A DNA stretch of 64,000 nucleotides from Sva-07 sp963716095 (lineage in GTDB: Bacteria; Actinomycetota; Acidimicrobiia; Acidimicrobiales; Ilumatobacteraceae), in the NCBI GenBank assembly GCA_963716095.1, contig CAVQSV010000011.1:251287-315286 (forward strand). The letters are read 5' to 3'. Every line of letters begins with the position of its first letter. Position 1 is the first letter of the stretch. Below the pieces are notes generated by a model. That model was given only the letters and a program-made list of their open reading frames with translations, ran no database searches and was not told the origin of the DNA. The position numbers were made by a program, and so were the translations under genes. Positions 17,336 to 26,403 of the stretch are shown here, piece after piece.

Positions 17336-17872
17336 ATGACCGACTCAGCAACCAGCGACGACACCGAGTACACCGACAGCTACGAGGACGTCTCGAAGTT
17401 CACGCTGTCCGGCGATCGCGAGGCTGCATTGCTCGACGCACAGACCGAGTGCACGTTCATGTGGACCACCTCAGCCGGAGACCCCGTCGGCGTCATCATG
17501 AACTTCGTCCACCACGACGACGCGTTCTGGCTCACGTGCACCCGACGGCGCAAGCGGGTTCCGGCCGTCGAGGCGCGACCCCGAGTCGCCATCTCCATCA
17601 GCAGCCGCGGCACCGACATCGGCATCAGCCAGGCGGTCACCTACAAGGGCAACGCCACGGTGCTGGACGACCGGGCGACGCTCGACTGGTTCTATCCCGT
17701 GCTCGCTCGCAAGGTCCGCCCGGGCGACGATGCTGCGCAAGCGGCATTCGTCAGTCACCTGGATTCGCCCGGGCGCGTCGTGATCCGCATCGACCCCGAT
17801 GCCAGGATCGGTTTCGACTCCGAAGCCATGTTTGCGAACTCTCCAGCCGGCGCCACGACGACCAAGGTCTGA
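17336..17872 (+). CDS. PPOX-class (pyridoxamine-phosphate-oxidase-like) protein
   Basis: A 178-residue split-barrel protein. FMWTTSAGDPVGVIMNFVHHDDAFW is cut by the usual barrel strands, followed by VAISISSRGTDIG and a WFYPVLARK segment. FMN or F420 binding is expected from the family. It is divergently transcribed from the PEP-utilising gene across a 96-bp intergenic region and is followed 14 bp later by the Rieske oxygenase. It could be an electron-transfer or auxiliary protein for it, but that is a guess from location. Confidence 0.72.
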   Translation: MTDSATSDDTEYTDSYEDVSKFTLSGDREAALLDAQTECTFMWTTSAGDPVGVIMNFVHHDDAFWLTCTRRRKRVPAVEARPRVAISISSRGTDIGISQAVTYKGNATVLDDRATLDWFYPVLARKVRPGDDAAQAAFVSHLDSPGRVVIRIDPDARIGFDSEAMFANSPAGATTTKV

Positions 17873-17886
17873 CCGCGACCACCTTC

Positions 17887-19167
17887 ATGGACGAGGAACT
17901 GATCGACCGGATCCGTCGCGACATGGGGTACGAGTTCGGGCGGACCGCGCCTCCCGAAGGCTTCCCGGCGTTCCACGACATCCACACCGCACGCCACACC
18001 AGCGACGAGTTCCACGCACTCGAACAGCAGCACCTGTGGCCGAACACCTGGGTGATCGCCGCCCGCGTCGAGGACGTCCCCACAGCAGGCGACTACGTCA
18101 CCTTCGACGATCTCGGCGTCCCGCTGCTGATCGTGCGCGGCACCGACGGCGAGATCCGCTGCTTCTCCAACACCTGCCAGCATCGTGGCGCTCCAGTCGT
18201 TCGCGACGAACGGGGGTCGTCGCGGCGGCTGCGATGCCAATACCACTCGTGGACCTACGAGATCGATGGCGGCACGCTCGTATCGGTTCCCGACGAACGG
18301 GACTTCGTCGACCTCGACTGGGAGCAACGCTGTCTGCCGCAGGCGAGTTGCGACATCGCGGCCGGGTTCGTGTTCGTCAACCGGAACCCCGAAGCCACGC
18401 CGCTGCGCGAGTGGCTCGGTGCCGCCTGGGAGATGCTCGAACCGTTCCAGGGCGAACAGCTCAGAGAGGTCTACCGCGAGTCGCGGATCGTGCCGTGCAA
18501 TTGGAAAGTGACCGCTGAGGCCTTCTTGGAGGTGTACCACTTCCGCCACATCCACTCCCACGACGGCGTCAGCGTGCTCGACAACCGCGGTGCGGCGATG
18601 GGGCTGTATTCGCACGGCCACAGCCGAATGATCACCCCGTTCTCGCAGCAACACTGCGAGCGGATGGGGCTGACCGGCTGGGACGACTGGCGTCACCTCG
18701 ATCTGAGCCCGTTCCCAGCGATCGACGGCGTGCCTGCGATGGTCGATTGCACCAGCACGGCCGTGAGCCTGTTCCCGAACGCGATCATCCCGCTCGGGCG
18801 CATCGGGTTCCCGATCAACCTGTTCTGGCCGATCGACAAGGACACCACCCGTCTCGATTGGATCTACTACGCGCTGCCGCCCGAAGGCGAAGAGCGCTTC
18901 GATCCGGACGCCCTCCCCGAGCACTGGGAGCAGCGTCGGGGCATCTACAACCAGATCATGGCCGAGGACGAGCGCAACATGGCACCGATGCAACGCTCGA
19001 TGGCGTCGCCGGCGCTGCAGGGCATCCCGATCAACTATCAGGAGCGCAGGATCTGGCACCTGCACGAGGAGATCGACAGGGTGATCGGCGTCGAGCACAT
19101 CCCGGAGGAGCTGCGCATGCAGCAAGTACTCGGCCCATACGTGGAGGAGTTCAACGCTCGATCATGA
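17887..19167 (+). CDS. Rieske non-haem iron oxygenase, alpha subunit
   Basis: A 426-residue ring-hydroxylating-oxygenase alpha subunit. The Rieske cluster ligands are Cys97/His99 (CQHRG) and Cys117/His120 (CQYHSW). The mononuclear iron region is EVYHFRHIH near residues 217-225, with the bridging-type acidic residue preceding it. It is expected to hydroxylate or dihydroxylate an aromatic or alicyclic substrate using electrons from a ferredoxin/reductase not encoded alongside. The start at 17887 was chosen over a much longer open frame because MDEELIDRIRRDMGYEFGR begins a typical N-terminus. Confidence 0.88.
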   Translation: MDEELIDRIRRDMGYEFGRTAPPEGFPAFHDIHTARHTSDEFHALEQQHLWPNTWVIAARVEDVPTAGDYVTFDDLGVPLLIVRGTDGEIRCFSNTCQHRGAPVVRDERGSSRRLRCQYHSWTYEIDGGTLVSVPDERDFVDLDWEQRCLPQASCDIAAGFVFVNRNPEATPLREWLGAAWEMLEPFQGEQLREVYRESRIVPCNWKVTAEAFLEVYHFRHIHSHDGVSVLDNRGAAMGLYSHGHSRMITPFSQQHCERMGLTGWDDWRHLDLSPFPAIDGVPAMVDCTSTAVSLFPNAIIPLGRIGFPINLFWPIDKDTTRLDWIYYALPPEGEERFDPDALPEHWEQRRGIYNQIMAEDERNMAPMQRSMASPALQGIPINYQERRIWHLHEEIDRVIGVEHIPEELRMQQVLGPYVEEFNARS

Positions 19168-19171
19168 GCCA

Positions 19172-19389
19172 ATGACCGAGACGATCACCGGCACCAATCG
19201 TTCGGCGGGCATCAGCGTGACTGAACTGCTCGATGCCGACTCTCACCCGGTTTCCGAGCTGCTTCGCAACGAATCACGCATCGGGTGTTCGGGAACTACG
19301 ACGACACCAAGATCTGCCACTTCTGCGAGCCCATGTATCACTGGCTCGACGTCAGCGCGACCCCGGGGGCCATCCGATCCCGGCGATGA
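19172..19389 (+). CDS. small frameshifted ORF with Rieske-like N-terminal motif
   Basis: Two frames read through as one protein of about 72 residues if a base is missing near 19265: MTETITG...TELLDADSHPVSELLRNE, then VFGNYDDTKICHFCEPMYHW and a stop at 19387-19389. The first half resembles the N-terminus of the Rieske protein at 33009-34355 (ELLDTDSHEVPDVLR), so this may be the remnant of another oxygenase or a short accessory protein. It follows the Rieske gene by 4 bp. The stop codon is inside a palindrome. Function is unknown. Confidence 0.45.
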
Positions 19390-19423
19390 GTCTCAGCGAC
19401 GACAGGTGTCGTCGAAACTCATC
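19385..19423 (+). repeat. 39-bp GATGAG palindrome, type B copy 1
   Basis: Ends GATGAG and CTCATC as in type A, but the interior is different: GTCTC-GCGACGAC paired loosely with GTCGTCGAAAC. It overlaps the stop of the preceding small ORF. Followed 83 bp later (start to start) by a type A copy. Confidence 0.8.
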
Positions 19424-19467
19424 ACCCCACCGCACGGGTGTTTCTGGCCCGCCCTCGAGCCAGCAGT

Positions 19468-19505
19468 GATGAGCGAGCTGGCCGCATTCGGTTCGTTCGC
19501 TCATC
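19468..19505 (+). repeat. 38-bp GATGAG palindrome, type A copy 7
   Basis: Arms GATGAGCGA and TCGCTCATC, core CCGCATTCGGT. It lies between the small plus-strand ORF and the convergent permease gene. Confidence 0.9.
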
Positions 19506-19537
19506 AGTGCCCCGACGGACACGCCGGCGAGACGAGG

Positions 19538-21548
19538 TCAGACGGCGACGGGTTCGGGTTCGTGCACCGGCGCATTCGGGCCGGCCGACGCAGCTGCCTT
19601 GCGCTTGCGAGCAGCCGACCTGCTGGCGGATGCCGCCGGCGATGCCCTCGGGGTTCAGAATCGCCGTCAGGATCAGGAGCGAACCACCGATGAACACCTC
19701 CCACTCACCGAGACTGCCGGTGATCTCGCCGACACCGAAGAACGCCACGCCCGCGGTTGCGGTGATCCCTGCGGTGACCGCCCCGCTGACGCACGTGATG
19801 CCCCCGAGGTAGGCGACGGCCAGCGCCGTGAGCGAGGCCACGGTTCCGAACGACGCATCGGACACCCCGCCGAATCGGTACGCGATCAGGCAGCCGCCGA
19901 CGCCGGCGATGAACGACGACACCGCATACATCTGCAGCTTCACGCGCCCGACGTTGATGCCGACGGCGCTGGCGGCGAGCTCGTTCGAGCGCACCGCGAG
20001 CGTTCGCCGCCCCGTCGAGCTGCGGCGGATGTTGACCACGGCGAGGGCGAGCACCAACGCAATCACGACGAGGAAGATGCCGAAGACCGGACGGGACGCC
20101 TCGCTGCCGAGGATCAACCCGAGATCCCATCCACCGACCTTCGGATTCGGCACCTGGGCACCGCCGGTCGACGCGTCGCCGACGAACCGGGGGTCCTTGA
20201 AGAAGAACTCGTTGATCGCAACGCCACCGGCCAGCGTCACGATGGCCAGATTGGTCCCTCGAACGCGCAGCGCCGGGACGCCGACGATCGTGCCGAAGAC
20301 CGCAGCGACGAGCGCCGCCAGCACCGGTGCGAGCGGAAACGGGATGTCCCACGAGATCGCCAGCTTCGAGAGCGTGAACCCGGCAACGCCGGCGAACGAC
20401 ATCTGCGCCAGTGACGGCTGACCTGCGAATCCGGTGAGCAGCACGAGCGACAGCGCGAGGACCATCGCGATCGTCGAGGTCATGATCGCTCCGCGCCACA
20501 GCGGACCGAGCACGAGCAATCCCCCGATCGCCAACACCACGGGGATGCCGACACTCCACGGGGTGGCCTTTGCCGCCGGCACACGCGGGAGCTTCCAGGA
20601 GGAGACCGACCCTCGGTCCGGAAGGCGCTCGCCCAACAGCACCATGGCGATGATGATGATCAGGAACGGGAGACCTTCGCGTGCCCCGTACTCCGGGAAC
20701 CAGCTCAGGTCGCCCTGCAGCTTCGTGAACGACGACTGCACCAGCCCGATCGCCAAGCCGGTGGCGACGGTTGCCCACACGTAGCGGAACTGGCCGATCA
20801 GTGCAGCGCCAAGCGCCGGGATCAGGAACCCGAACGTGAACACCCCCGACGACAGCTGGATCATCGGCGAGGCCAAGATCACGACCGTGGAGGCGATCAA
20901 CGAGGCCAGGACGAAGCTCGCCCCGGCGAGCATCGTCGGCGAGTACCCGAGCAGCACCGCGCCCTTTTCGTTGTCGGCAGCGGCTCGCGTTGCGAGACCG
21001 AGCCGTGTGAAGCGCGAAGACGCCCACATCGCCACGCCGATCAGGATCACGATCAGCGCCAGCCACAGCCCGTCGCGAGGCACGACGAGATCGGACGTGA
21101 TCTCCACCGGCTCACGCGGCAAGATGGCGTCGACGCGCAACCCGGCGTTGTCGGAGAATCGCTGCTGGATCAACGCCGTGAACACGATGACCAGACCGAT
21201 ACTGGCGACCACCTGGGCGAGCGCCGGCGCGCGGAAGAGCGGCCGGAACACCAACACGTAGGTGATCAATCCGATGCCGATCGCCGTCGCAAGCGACAGC
21301 ACGAATGCCCAGAACGTCCCGACGTCGCCACCGGCGAAGTGATACCGATCCGGCAAGCCGGGAATCGGGAACGTGTAGACGCCGTTGCGCAACTCGGCGT
21401 ACACGTACGCCGACCAGGTCGCCATCGCTCCGAGTGCGAAGTTGACGACGCCCGAGCCCTGGTAGGTGATCAGCAGCCCGAGGCCGAGGGCGGCGATGAT
21501 CGCGCCGGCCCCAGCCCCGAGCAGCAGGAAGAACAGATAGTCGGTCAT
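19538..21548 (-). CDS. branched-chain amino-acid-type ABC transporter permease, LivH-LivM fusion
   Basis: About 669 residues joining two permeases in one chain. LivH-like residues 1-300 run from MTDYLFFLLLGAGAGAI with the typical GLGLLITYQGSGVVNFALG. The LivM-like half, about 330-640, contains LLTGFAGQPSLAQMSFAGVAG and GVPALRVRGTNLAIVTLAGG. About 16-18 membrane helices are expected. The raw frame runs on to 19422, but deleting one base near 19619 restores a natural tail (SAARKRKAAASAGPN...) ending at 19538. It follows the binding-protein gene by 20 bp. No LivG/LivF ATPase genes are nearby, so the system is incomplete here. Confidence 0.83.
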
Positions 21549-21568
21549 GACCGAGTCGGGCTAGCTCC

Positions 21569-22943
21569 TCACGGGAGGTAGTCGGCGACGTTGAACGCCT
21601 CGAATCCGGGAACCGTGCGGATCTCGCCGCCCTCGATGTACTCGCCGATCGGGAAGATGAAGCTGCAGATCGTCGGATACTGCGGCGACAGTCCACATTC
21701 CAGCGGGTTGTCGTCGGGGAAGTTGAGGATGTCGGTGGAGGTGGCCAAGCGGTCGAACATGGCCGACCCGGTGACCTCTCCGCCTTCAGCCGCAACTGCG
21801 TTCGCCACTCGGGCGAGCGTCATCACCTGCGTGATCCCGAGCGCTCCGAGACCGAGCGACGAGCCGCCCCCGTCACCGTAGACCGGCGCGATGATCTCGT
21901 TGAAGACCGACTCGGCCGCCGTGGGGTTGGGCGTGCCGACGGCAACGAAGCTCCACCCGACGGCATCGTCGCCGACGACGTCGATGACCTCAGCGCTCGA
22001 GCAGATCGCCGTCGAGACCATCGGCGTCTCGATGCCGGCGGAGGCACGGGCACGGATCACGCCGATACAACCGGCGTCGGCGTACAGCGACACCAGCAGG
22101 TCCGGATTGTCCGCAGTTCGCTTCGCGGAGCAAGCCCTGGAATAGCCGGCGTCGGTTTCGTTGTCGCCGCCCTTCACCGACTTGTACGGAATGCCCCTGC
22201 TTCTCGATGGCGGCGATCAGCGCCGACCGGAACCCTTGGCGCCGACATTGTCGGCGCTGATGATCCCGATCGACTGGGCGTCGTATTCCTCGACGGCCAG
22301 CCCGACCATTGCGGCCATCGTGGTGGCGTTGCCGCCGGTGACGAACAGCGCATTGGCCGTGTAGTCGCCCGGGAGAATCGGAAGCGCTCCGAACACCGGG
22401 ATGTCCGAGGCACTGAAGGTGTCGTAGCCCGGGAAGAGGTCGAGGCCGAGCATGACGAGTTCGACGTCCTTGCCGGCGAGCTCCTGGGCGCACTGCCTGA
22501 GACGTCTCTGGAGAGCCCGCAGCAGCACAGTGCTCGACCACGAGCGGCCGGCCGCCGAAGCCACCGTGCTGGTTGAGGTAGTCGACGGCCAGATCGGTGT
22601 CGGTGCGGAACTCGGGGAAGTCGAGTCCCGGGGTGCCTTCGGTGTTGACCATGCCGACCACGATCGGTTCCCCAGTGGGGGGAGCGAGTGTGGCGAAGTC
22701 TTCGGGCCCGTCGCCATCCGGCTCAGGTGCGTCGGTCGACTCCGGTGCGTCGGTCGACTCGGGTGCGTCGGTGGCCTCCGGTGCCTCAGTCGACTCGGGT
22801 GCATCGGTGGCTTCGGGCGCGTCCGTGGCCTCCGGCGCAGCGGTGGTCGCTGCGGTCGAGCCGTCGTCGTCGGATCCGCATGATGCGGCGACCAGTCCGG
22901 CAATTGCGAGCGCCGCGATGACGCGGTGCGAACGGTTTCTCAC
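21569..22943 (-). pseudogene. LivJ-like ABC transporter substrate-binding lipoprotein, three apparent frameshifts
   Basis: Three frames spell one protein of about 457 residues. The N-terminus is a lipoprotein signal with lipobox LVAASC (Cys22). Seven copies of a six-residue T(D/A/E)APE(A/S/P) linker follow, then the type I periplasmic-binding fold (PIVVGMVNTEG, GSPETSQAC, LPGDYTANALFVTGGNA, ending ADYLP). Repairs: extra base near 22493, missing base near 22231, extra base near 22196. It binds the solute for the permease downstream (20-bp gap). With three close indels in an otherwise well-conserved gene, sequence error is likely. Confidence 0.78.
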
Positions 22944-23040
22944 GTGGTTTCCCCCTGTTGTTCGAGATGGATCTCGTTGTGTCCTCGACCGACGGCAGGT
23001 GCCGCAGGTCCCCCATTGCAGGTGTTCGTTGGCGATTCGA

Positions 23041-24405
23041 TCAGCTCATCTTGCTGTCTGGCACCCAGCTGCCGTGTGCACCATAGGGCACGCGGCGTGG
23101 GAGGTGAATGGTCGCAACCGGCGGCGCCGAGAAGTTCTGGGCGTCGACGATGATCAGGCGCGACTCGTCAGAGTTGGTGTCGTGGGTGAGGCTGATGATC
23201 CAGCCCTCGTCCTCGCCGGCATCAGGCGATGCCGGGGCGAACACCGGCTCGGCCCCACGGACCCCGTCGCCGAGCTGATGCTCGGAGCATGCGCCCGTGG
23301 TGAGGTCGTACTTCCAGAGCGCCGAGCCGTACACCGGCTCCTCGGCGTTGCCTTCGCCGGCCATCGCCATCAGGTACCCGTAGCGGGCATCGAGGCCGAT
23401 GAGGCGATCGTCGACGCGGCCGAAGTCGCCGGGGCGGTCGTCGATCTGCTCTTCGGTGACGGTGCCGGCGTCGAGGTCGATCGTCCACTTCCACAGACGT
23501 CCGACTTCGGCATAGTCGTCGTTGCTCGAACCGAATGCTTCGGGCTGACGCGACACGTGGAGCACGATCGTGTTGCCGGACTCGTGGGCGTTCACCGGGT
23601 GGAACACGTAGCAGGGGTCGATCTCGAACCACCGGACGTCGGCGTTGGTGCCGTTGCGTGGCATCACGCCGAGGCGGGCTCCGGCGTCGCGGTTGAACTG
23701 GAACGGCATACCGGTCTCGAGCGCTTCGAGGTTGAAGCACACGGGCAGGTCCATGAACACGACATGGTTCCGCGTGACGTTGAAGTCGTGCATCATCACC
23801 ATGTTCGGGATCTCGATGCCTTCGAGCTGCTGCAGCACACCATCGGCGCCGATGCGGATGTAGTGCAGGAACGGCGGCTCGGGGCTGAGGTAGCTGAAGG
23901 CGATGAGCTCGCCGGTGACCGGACACACCTTCGGGTGTGCCGTCATCGAGGTGGTGAGCGCACCACCGAAGTTCTCGTAGCCGAGCGTGTTGAGCTCGCC
24001 GTCGACCTGCCAGGGCCAGTGGCCCTCTTCGAGGCAGAGCAGCTTGTTGTTGTGCGGCATCACGTGGGTGTTGCCGGTGCCGCGGGTGAGGTCACCCATG
24101 CTCGACATCGGATCGCTGCCGTCGTTGTCGGTGATGTTCGGCGTCTGGACGAACCGGTTGCGATACCACTCGGCCTTGCCGCCGGCAATGCGCACCCCGT
24201 GCAACATGCCATCGCCGAAGAACCAGTGATCGGACTTGCCCGAGGCCGGGTTCGGGCCGGTGCGGACGTAGGTGCCCTGCAGCACGTCGGGGATCGTGCC
24301 ATCGACGCGCAGGTCGAAGTCGGTGCGTTCGTCGAGCACCGGTGCCCAGTTGTTGCGCAGGTGCCAGGGCAGCGTGGTGGTCGGCGTGTCCTCGATCGCG
24401 GTCAT
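23041..24405 (-). CDS. carotenoid oxygenase family protein
   Basis: A 454-residue seven-bladed-propeller carotenoid/stilbene cleavage dioxygenase family member. The four iron-ligand histidines are recognisable: His157 (TAHPKVCP), His206 (MMHDFNVT), His269 (VFHPVNAHE) and His444 (GAHGSW). Also typical: YVRTGPNP near 46-53 and WFFGDGMLHGV near 61-71. It would cleave a C=C bond in a carotenoid, apocarotenoid or stilbene. It is divergent from a TetR gene 59 bp away, which probably controls it. Substrate is unknown. Confidence 0.88.
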   Translation of the reverse strand: MTAIEDTPTTTLPWHLRNNWAPVLDERTDFDLRVDGTIPDVLQGTYVRTGPNPASGKSDHWFFGDGMLHGVRIAGGKAEWYRNRFVQTPNITDNDGSDPMSSMGDLTRGTGNTHVMPHNNKLLCLEEGHWPWQVDGELNTLGYENFGGALTTSMTAHPKVCPVTGELIAFSYLSPEPPFLHYIRIGADGVLQQLEGIEIPNMVMMHDFNVTRNHVVFMDLPVCFNLEALETGMPFQFNRDAGARLGVMPRNGTNADVRWFEIDPCYVFHPVNAHESGNTIVLHVSRQPEAFGSSNDDYAEVGRLWKWTIDLDAGTVTEEQIDDRPGDFGRVDDRLIGLDARYGYLMAMAGEGNAEEPVYGSALWKYDLTTGACSEHQLGDGVRGAEPVFAPASPDAGEDEGWIISLTHDTNSDESRLIIVDAQNFSAPPVATIHLPRRVPYGAHGSWVPDSKMS

Positions 24406-24437
24406 CCGCCGAAGATAACACGGTCGCGCCGCTCACA

Positions 24438-24454
24438 ATTTACTTGGAGTAGAT
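24438..24454. promoter_or_regulatory. candidate TetR operator between carotenoid oxygenase and tetR
   Basis: A 17-bp imperfect palindrome with core TACT-TGG-AGTA in the 59-bp divergent gap. It is markedly AT-rich compared with surrounding DNA. Location and symmetry suit autoregulation and control of the oxygenase by the adjacent TetR; no experiment is implied. Confidence 0.4.
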
Positions 24455-24464
24455 TTTTTCCCTG

Positions 24465-25088
24465 ATGACCGAAACCACCGATGCAACCACCAGTCGGCGC
24501 CGTCCCGGACGGCCCAAGGGCGGCCAGATCGTCGCGGATCGCGCTCGGCTTCTCGCCGCAGCAGCGGAGGTCATCCGCGAGCGTGGTCCCGATGCAACGA
24601 TGGACGACATCGCCGCCGGTGCCTCGGTGACCAAACCCATCCTGTATCGCACCATCGGCGACAAGGCAGCACTGGTGGCCGCGTTGTCGGAGTCGTTGAT
24701 CGATCAGATCGACCGGTCGGTGAACACCGCCACCGGATCGGCCACCGACCCGGTGGCGGCGTTCGAAGCGGCGATCCGCGGCTACGTCGTGGCCGTCGAG
24801 GCCGACCGCAACGTCTTTCTGTTCGTGAACTCCGCCGCACCGGGCACCGACCAGTTCCGCCGGCTCGTCGACCGGTCGGCCGCTGCGATGGTGACCGTGT
24901 TCAGCGGTGCTCGAGCCAATGTCGGCCTCGACGCCGACGGGGCCCGCACGTGGGCCTGGGCCATCGTCGGCGCCCTCCAGGTCGTGACCACGATGTGGCT
25001 TCGCGACGAAGCGCGCGACCTCGACGACGTCGTACGCGACGTGAGCCAGCTGCTGTGGTCCGGCCTCGGCCCGACCCTCAGCGGCTGA
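24465..25088 (+). CDS. TetR family transcriptional regulator
   Basis: A 207-residue TetR protein. RRRPGRPKGG precedes the DNA-binding domain, which runs about residues 24-70 (RARLLAAAAEVIRERG, DATMDDIAAGASVTKPILYRTIGDK). The C-terminal region is a TetR ligand domain. It is divergent from the carotenoid oxygenase gene with a shared short promoter region holding a palindrome, so it probably represses that gene and itself. It ends 9 bp before the convergent acyl-CoA dehydrogenase. Confidence 0.87.
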   Translation: MTETTDATTSRRRPGRPKGGQIVADRARLLAAAAEVIRERGPDATMDDIAAGASVTKPILYRTIGDKAALVAALSESLIDQIDRSVNTATGSATDPVAAFEAAIRGYVVAVEADRNVFLFVNSAAPGTDQFRRLVDRSAAAMVTVFSGARANVGLDADGARTWAWAIVGALQVVTTMWLRDEARDLDDVVRDVSQLLWSGLGPTLSG

Positions 25089-25097
25089 CGCCGACCC

Positions 25098-26378
25098 TCA
25101 ACGAGGGATCTCGCTCCAGGGACCCGCGTCGGCGCGTGGCTCACGGGGCAGACCGAGCACTCGTTCTCCGACGATGTTGCGCTGGATCTCGTCAGAGCCT
25201 CCTGCGATGCGGTAGCCGGGTGCACCGAGCAAGTGGGCGTTCCAGTCGTAGGTGCCCCACTCGCCGGTGTCAGCGGTGAGCTTGGCGCCGAGGATCTCGG
25301 CGATCACCTCGCCCATCTCGGTCATGCCCTCGGTCCACAACAGCTTGCCGAGCGAACCTTCGGGACCGGGCGTACCCGAGCGAGCGAGGTCGGCGGCGCG
25401 ACGGTTGGTGAACGACTCGATCCGACCGTGGATGTAGACCTTGGCCAGCTTGTCGCGCATCACGGGATCATCGGTGACGCCCATCATGCGTGCGGTGGCG
25501 AGCAACTGCTTCCACGAGCCGCCCGACGCCGATCCTTCTCCCCCGGACTCGGAATGGTCACGTTCGAAACTCAAGGTGGTCGTCGCCACCTTCCAGCCGT
25601 CTCCGACCTCACCGATGCGCAGGTCGTCGGACACGCGCACGTCGCTGAAGAACACCTCGCAGAACGACGACCCGCCACTCATCTGCTTGATCGGACGCAC
25701 CTCGACGCCTGGCGCATCGAGCGGCAGCATGAAGGCGGTGAGGCCCTGCTGCTTCTTGACATCGGGATCGGTGCGGGCGATCAGCTCACCCCACTGGCTG
25801 AACTGCGCGCCCGAACTCCACACCTTCTGACCGTTGATGACCCATTCGTCGCCGTCGCGGACGGCCCGAGTGGCGAGGCCAGCCAGGTCGGAGCCGGCGC
25901 CGGGCTCGCTGAAGAGCTGACACGCCAGCGTGTCGGCCGCACGGAACTCGGCCACGAACCGCTCCTTGAGCGCATCGCTCCCGAGCACGCGAATCGTGCT
26001 GGCGACCAATCCGACGGTGACGCTCACCAGCTCGTGGGTTCCCGGCGACTGGAACTGCCGCTCGACACGCCCGAGCGCGCGAGCGTGTGCCCGGCTCAGA
26101 CCGAGCCCGCCGTACTCGGTCGGCCAATCCACGGCGTGGTAGCCCTGCGTCGCCTTCTTCTGAACCCATTCGGCGATTGCACGAATGTGTGCCTGTTCGT
26201 CCTCGAACGACATGTCGCTGAACACCGACACATCGAAGTCGCCCTCGCCCCAGGCGAACCCAGCGTTCGCTGCGGGCCGGCGCGTGGCGTTCGCCTCGAA
26301 CCACTGCATCGCCTGCGCGGCGAAGTCGTCGACGGAGATGTCGGGATCGACAGCGGGTCGTTCCTGGATGTCGGTCAT
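25098..26378 (-). CDS. acyl-CoA dehydrogenase
   Basis: A 426-residue flavin acyl-CoA dehydrogenase that introduces an alpha-beta double bond into an acyl-CoA. Motifs: CQLFSEPGAGSDLAGLATRA (FAD region, about 152-171), WVINGQKVWSSGAQ (about 178-191) and a C-terminal GGSDEIQRNIVGERVLGLP. The start at 26378 (MTDIQERP) has GAAAGG upstream; the open frame extends further but without family resemblance. It is the last gene of the SDR-SnoaL-ligase-dehydrogenase operon (25-bp gap). It resembles actinobacterial FadE proteins of sterol or long-chain catabolism. Confidence 0.88.
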   Translation of the reverse strand: MTDIQERPAVDPDISVDDFAAQAMQWFEANATRRPAANAGFAWGEGDFDVSVFSDMSFEDEQAHIRAIAEWVQKKATQGYHAVDWPTEYGGLGLSRAHARALGRVERQFQSPGTHELVSVTVGLVASTIRVLGSDALKERFVAEFRAADTLACQLFSEPGAGSDLAGLATRAVRDGDEWVINGQKVWSSGAQFSQWGELIARTDPDVKKQQGLTAFMLPLDAPGVEVRPIKQMSGGSSFCEVFFSDVRVSDDLRIGEVGDGWKVATTTLSFERDHSESGGEGSASGGSWKQLLATARMMGVTDDPVMRDKLAKVYIHGRIESFTNRRAADLARSGTPGPEGSLGKLLWTEGMTEMGEVIAEILGAKLTADTGEWGTYDWNAHLLGAPGYRIAGGSDEIQRNIVGERVLGLPREPRADAGPWSEIPR

Positions 26379-26403
26379 GTCGAACCTTTCGGGTCGGTCG
26401 TCG

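Noticed and set aside
22955..22985. Small dyad CGAGATGGATCTCG upstream of the binding-protein gene as an operator
   Set aside because: The arms are only five to six bases and no regulator is adjacent; too weak to list.
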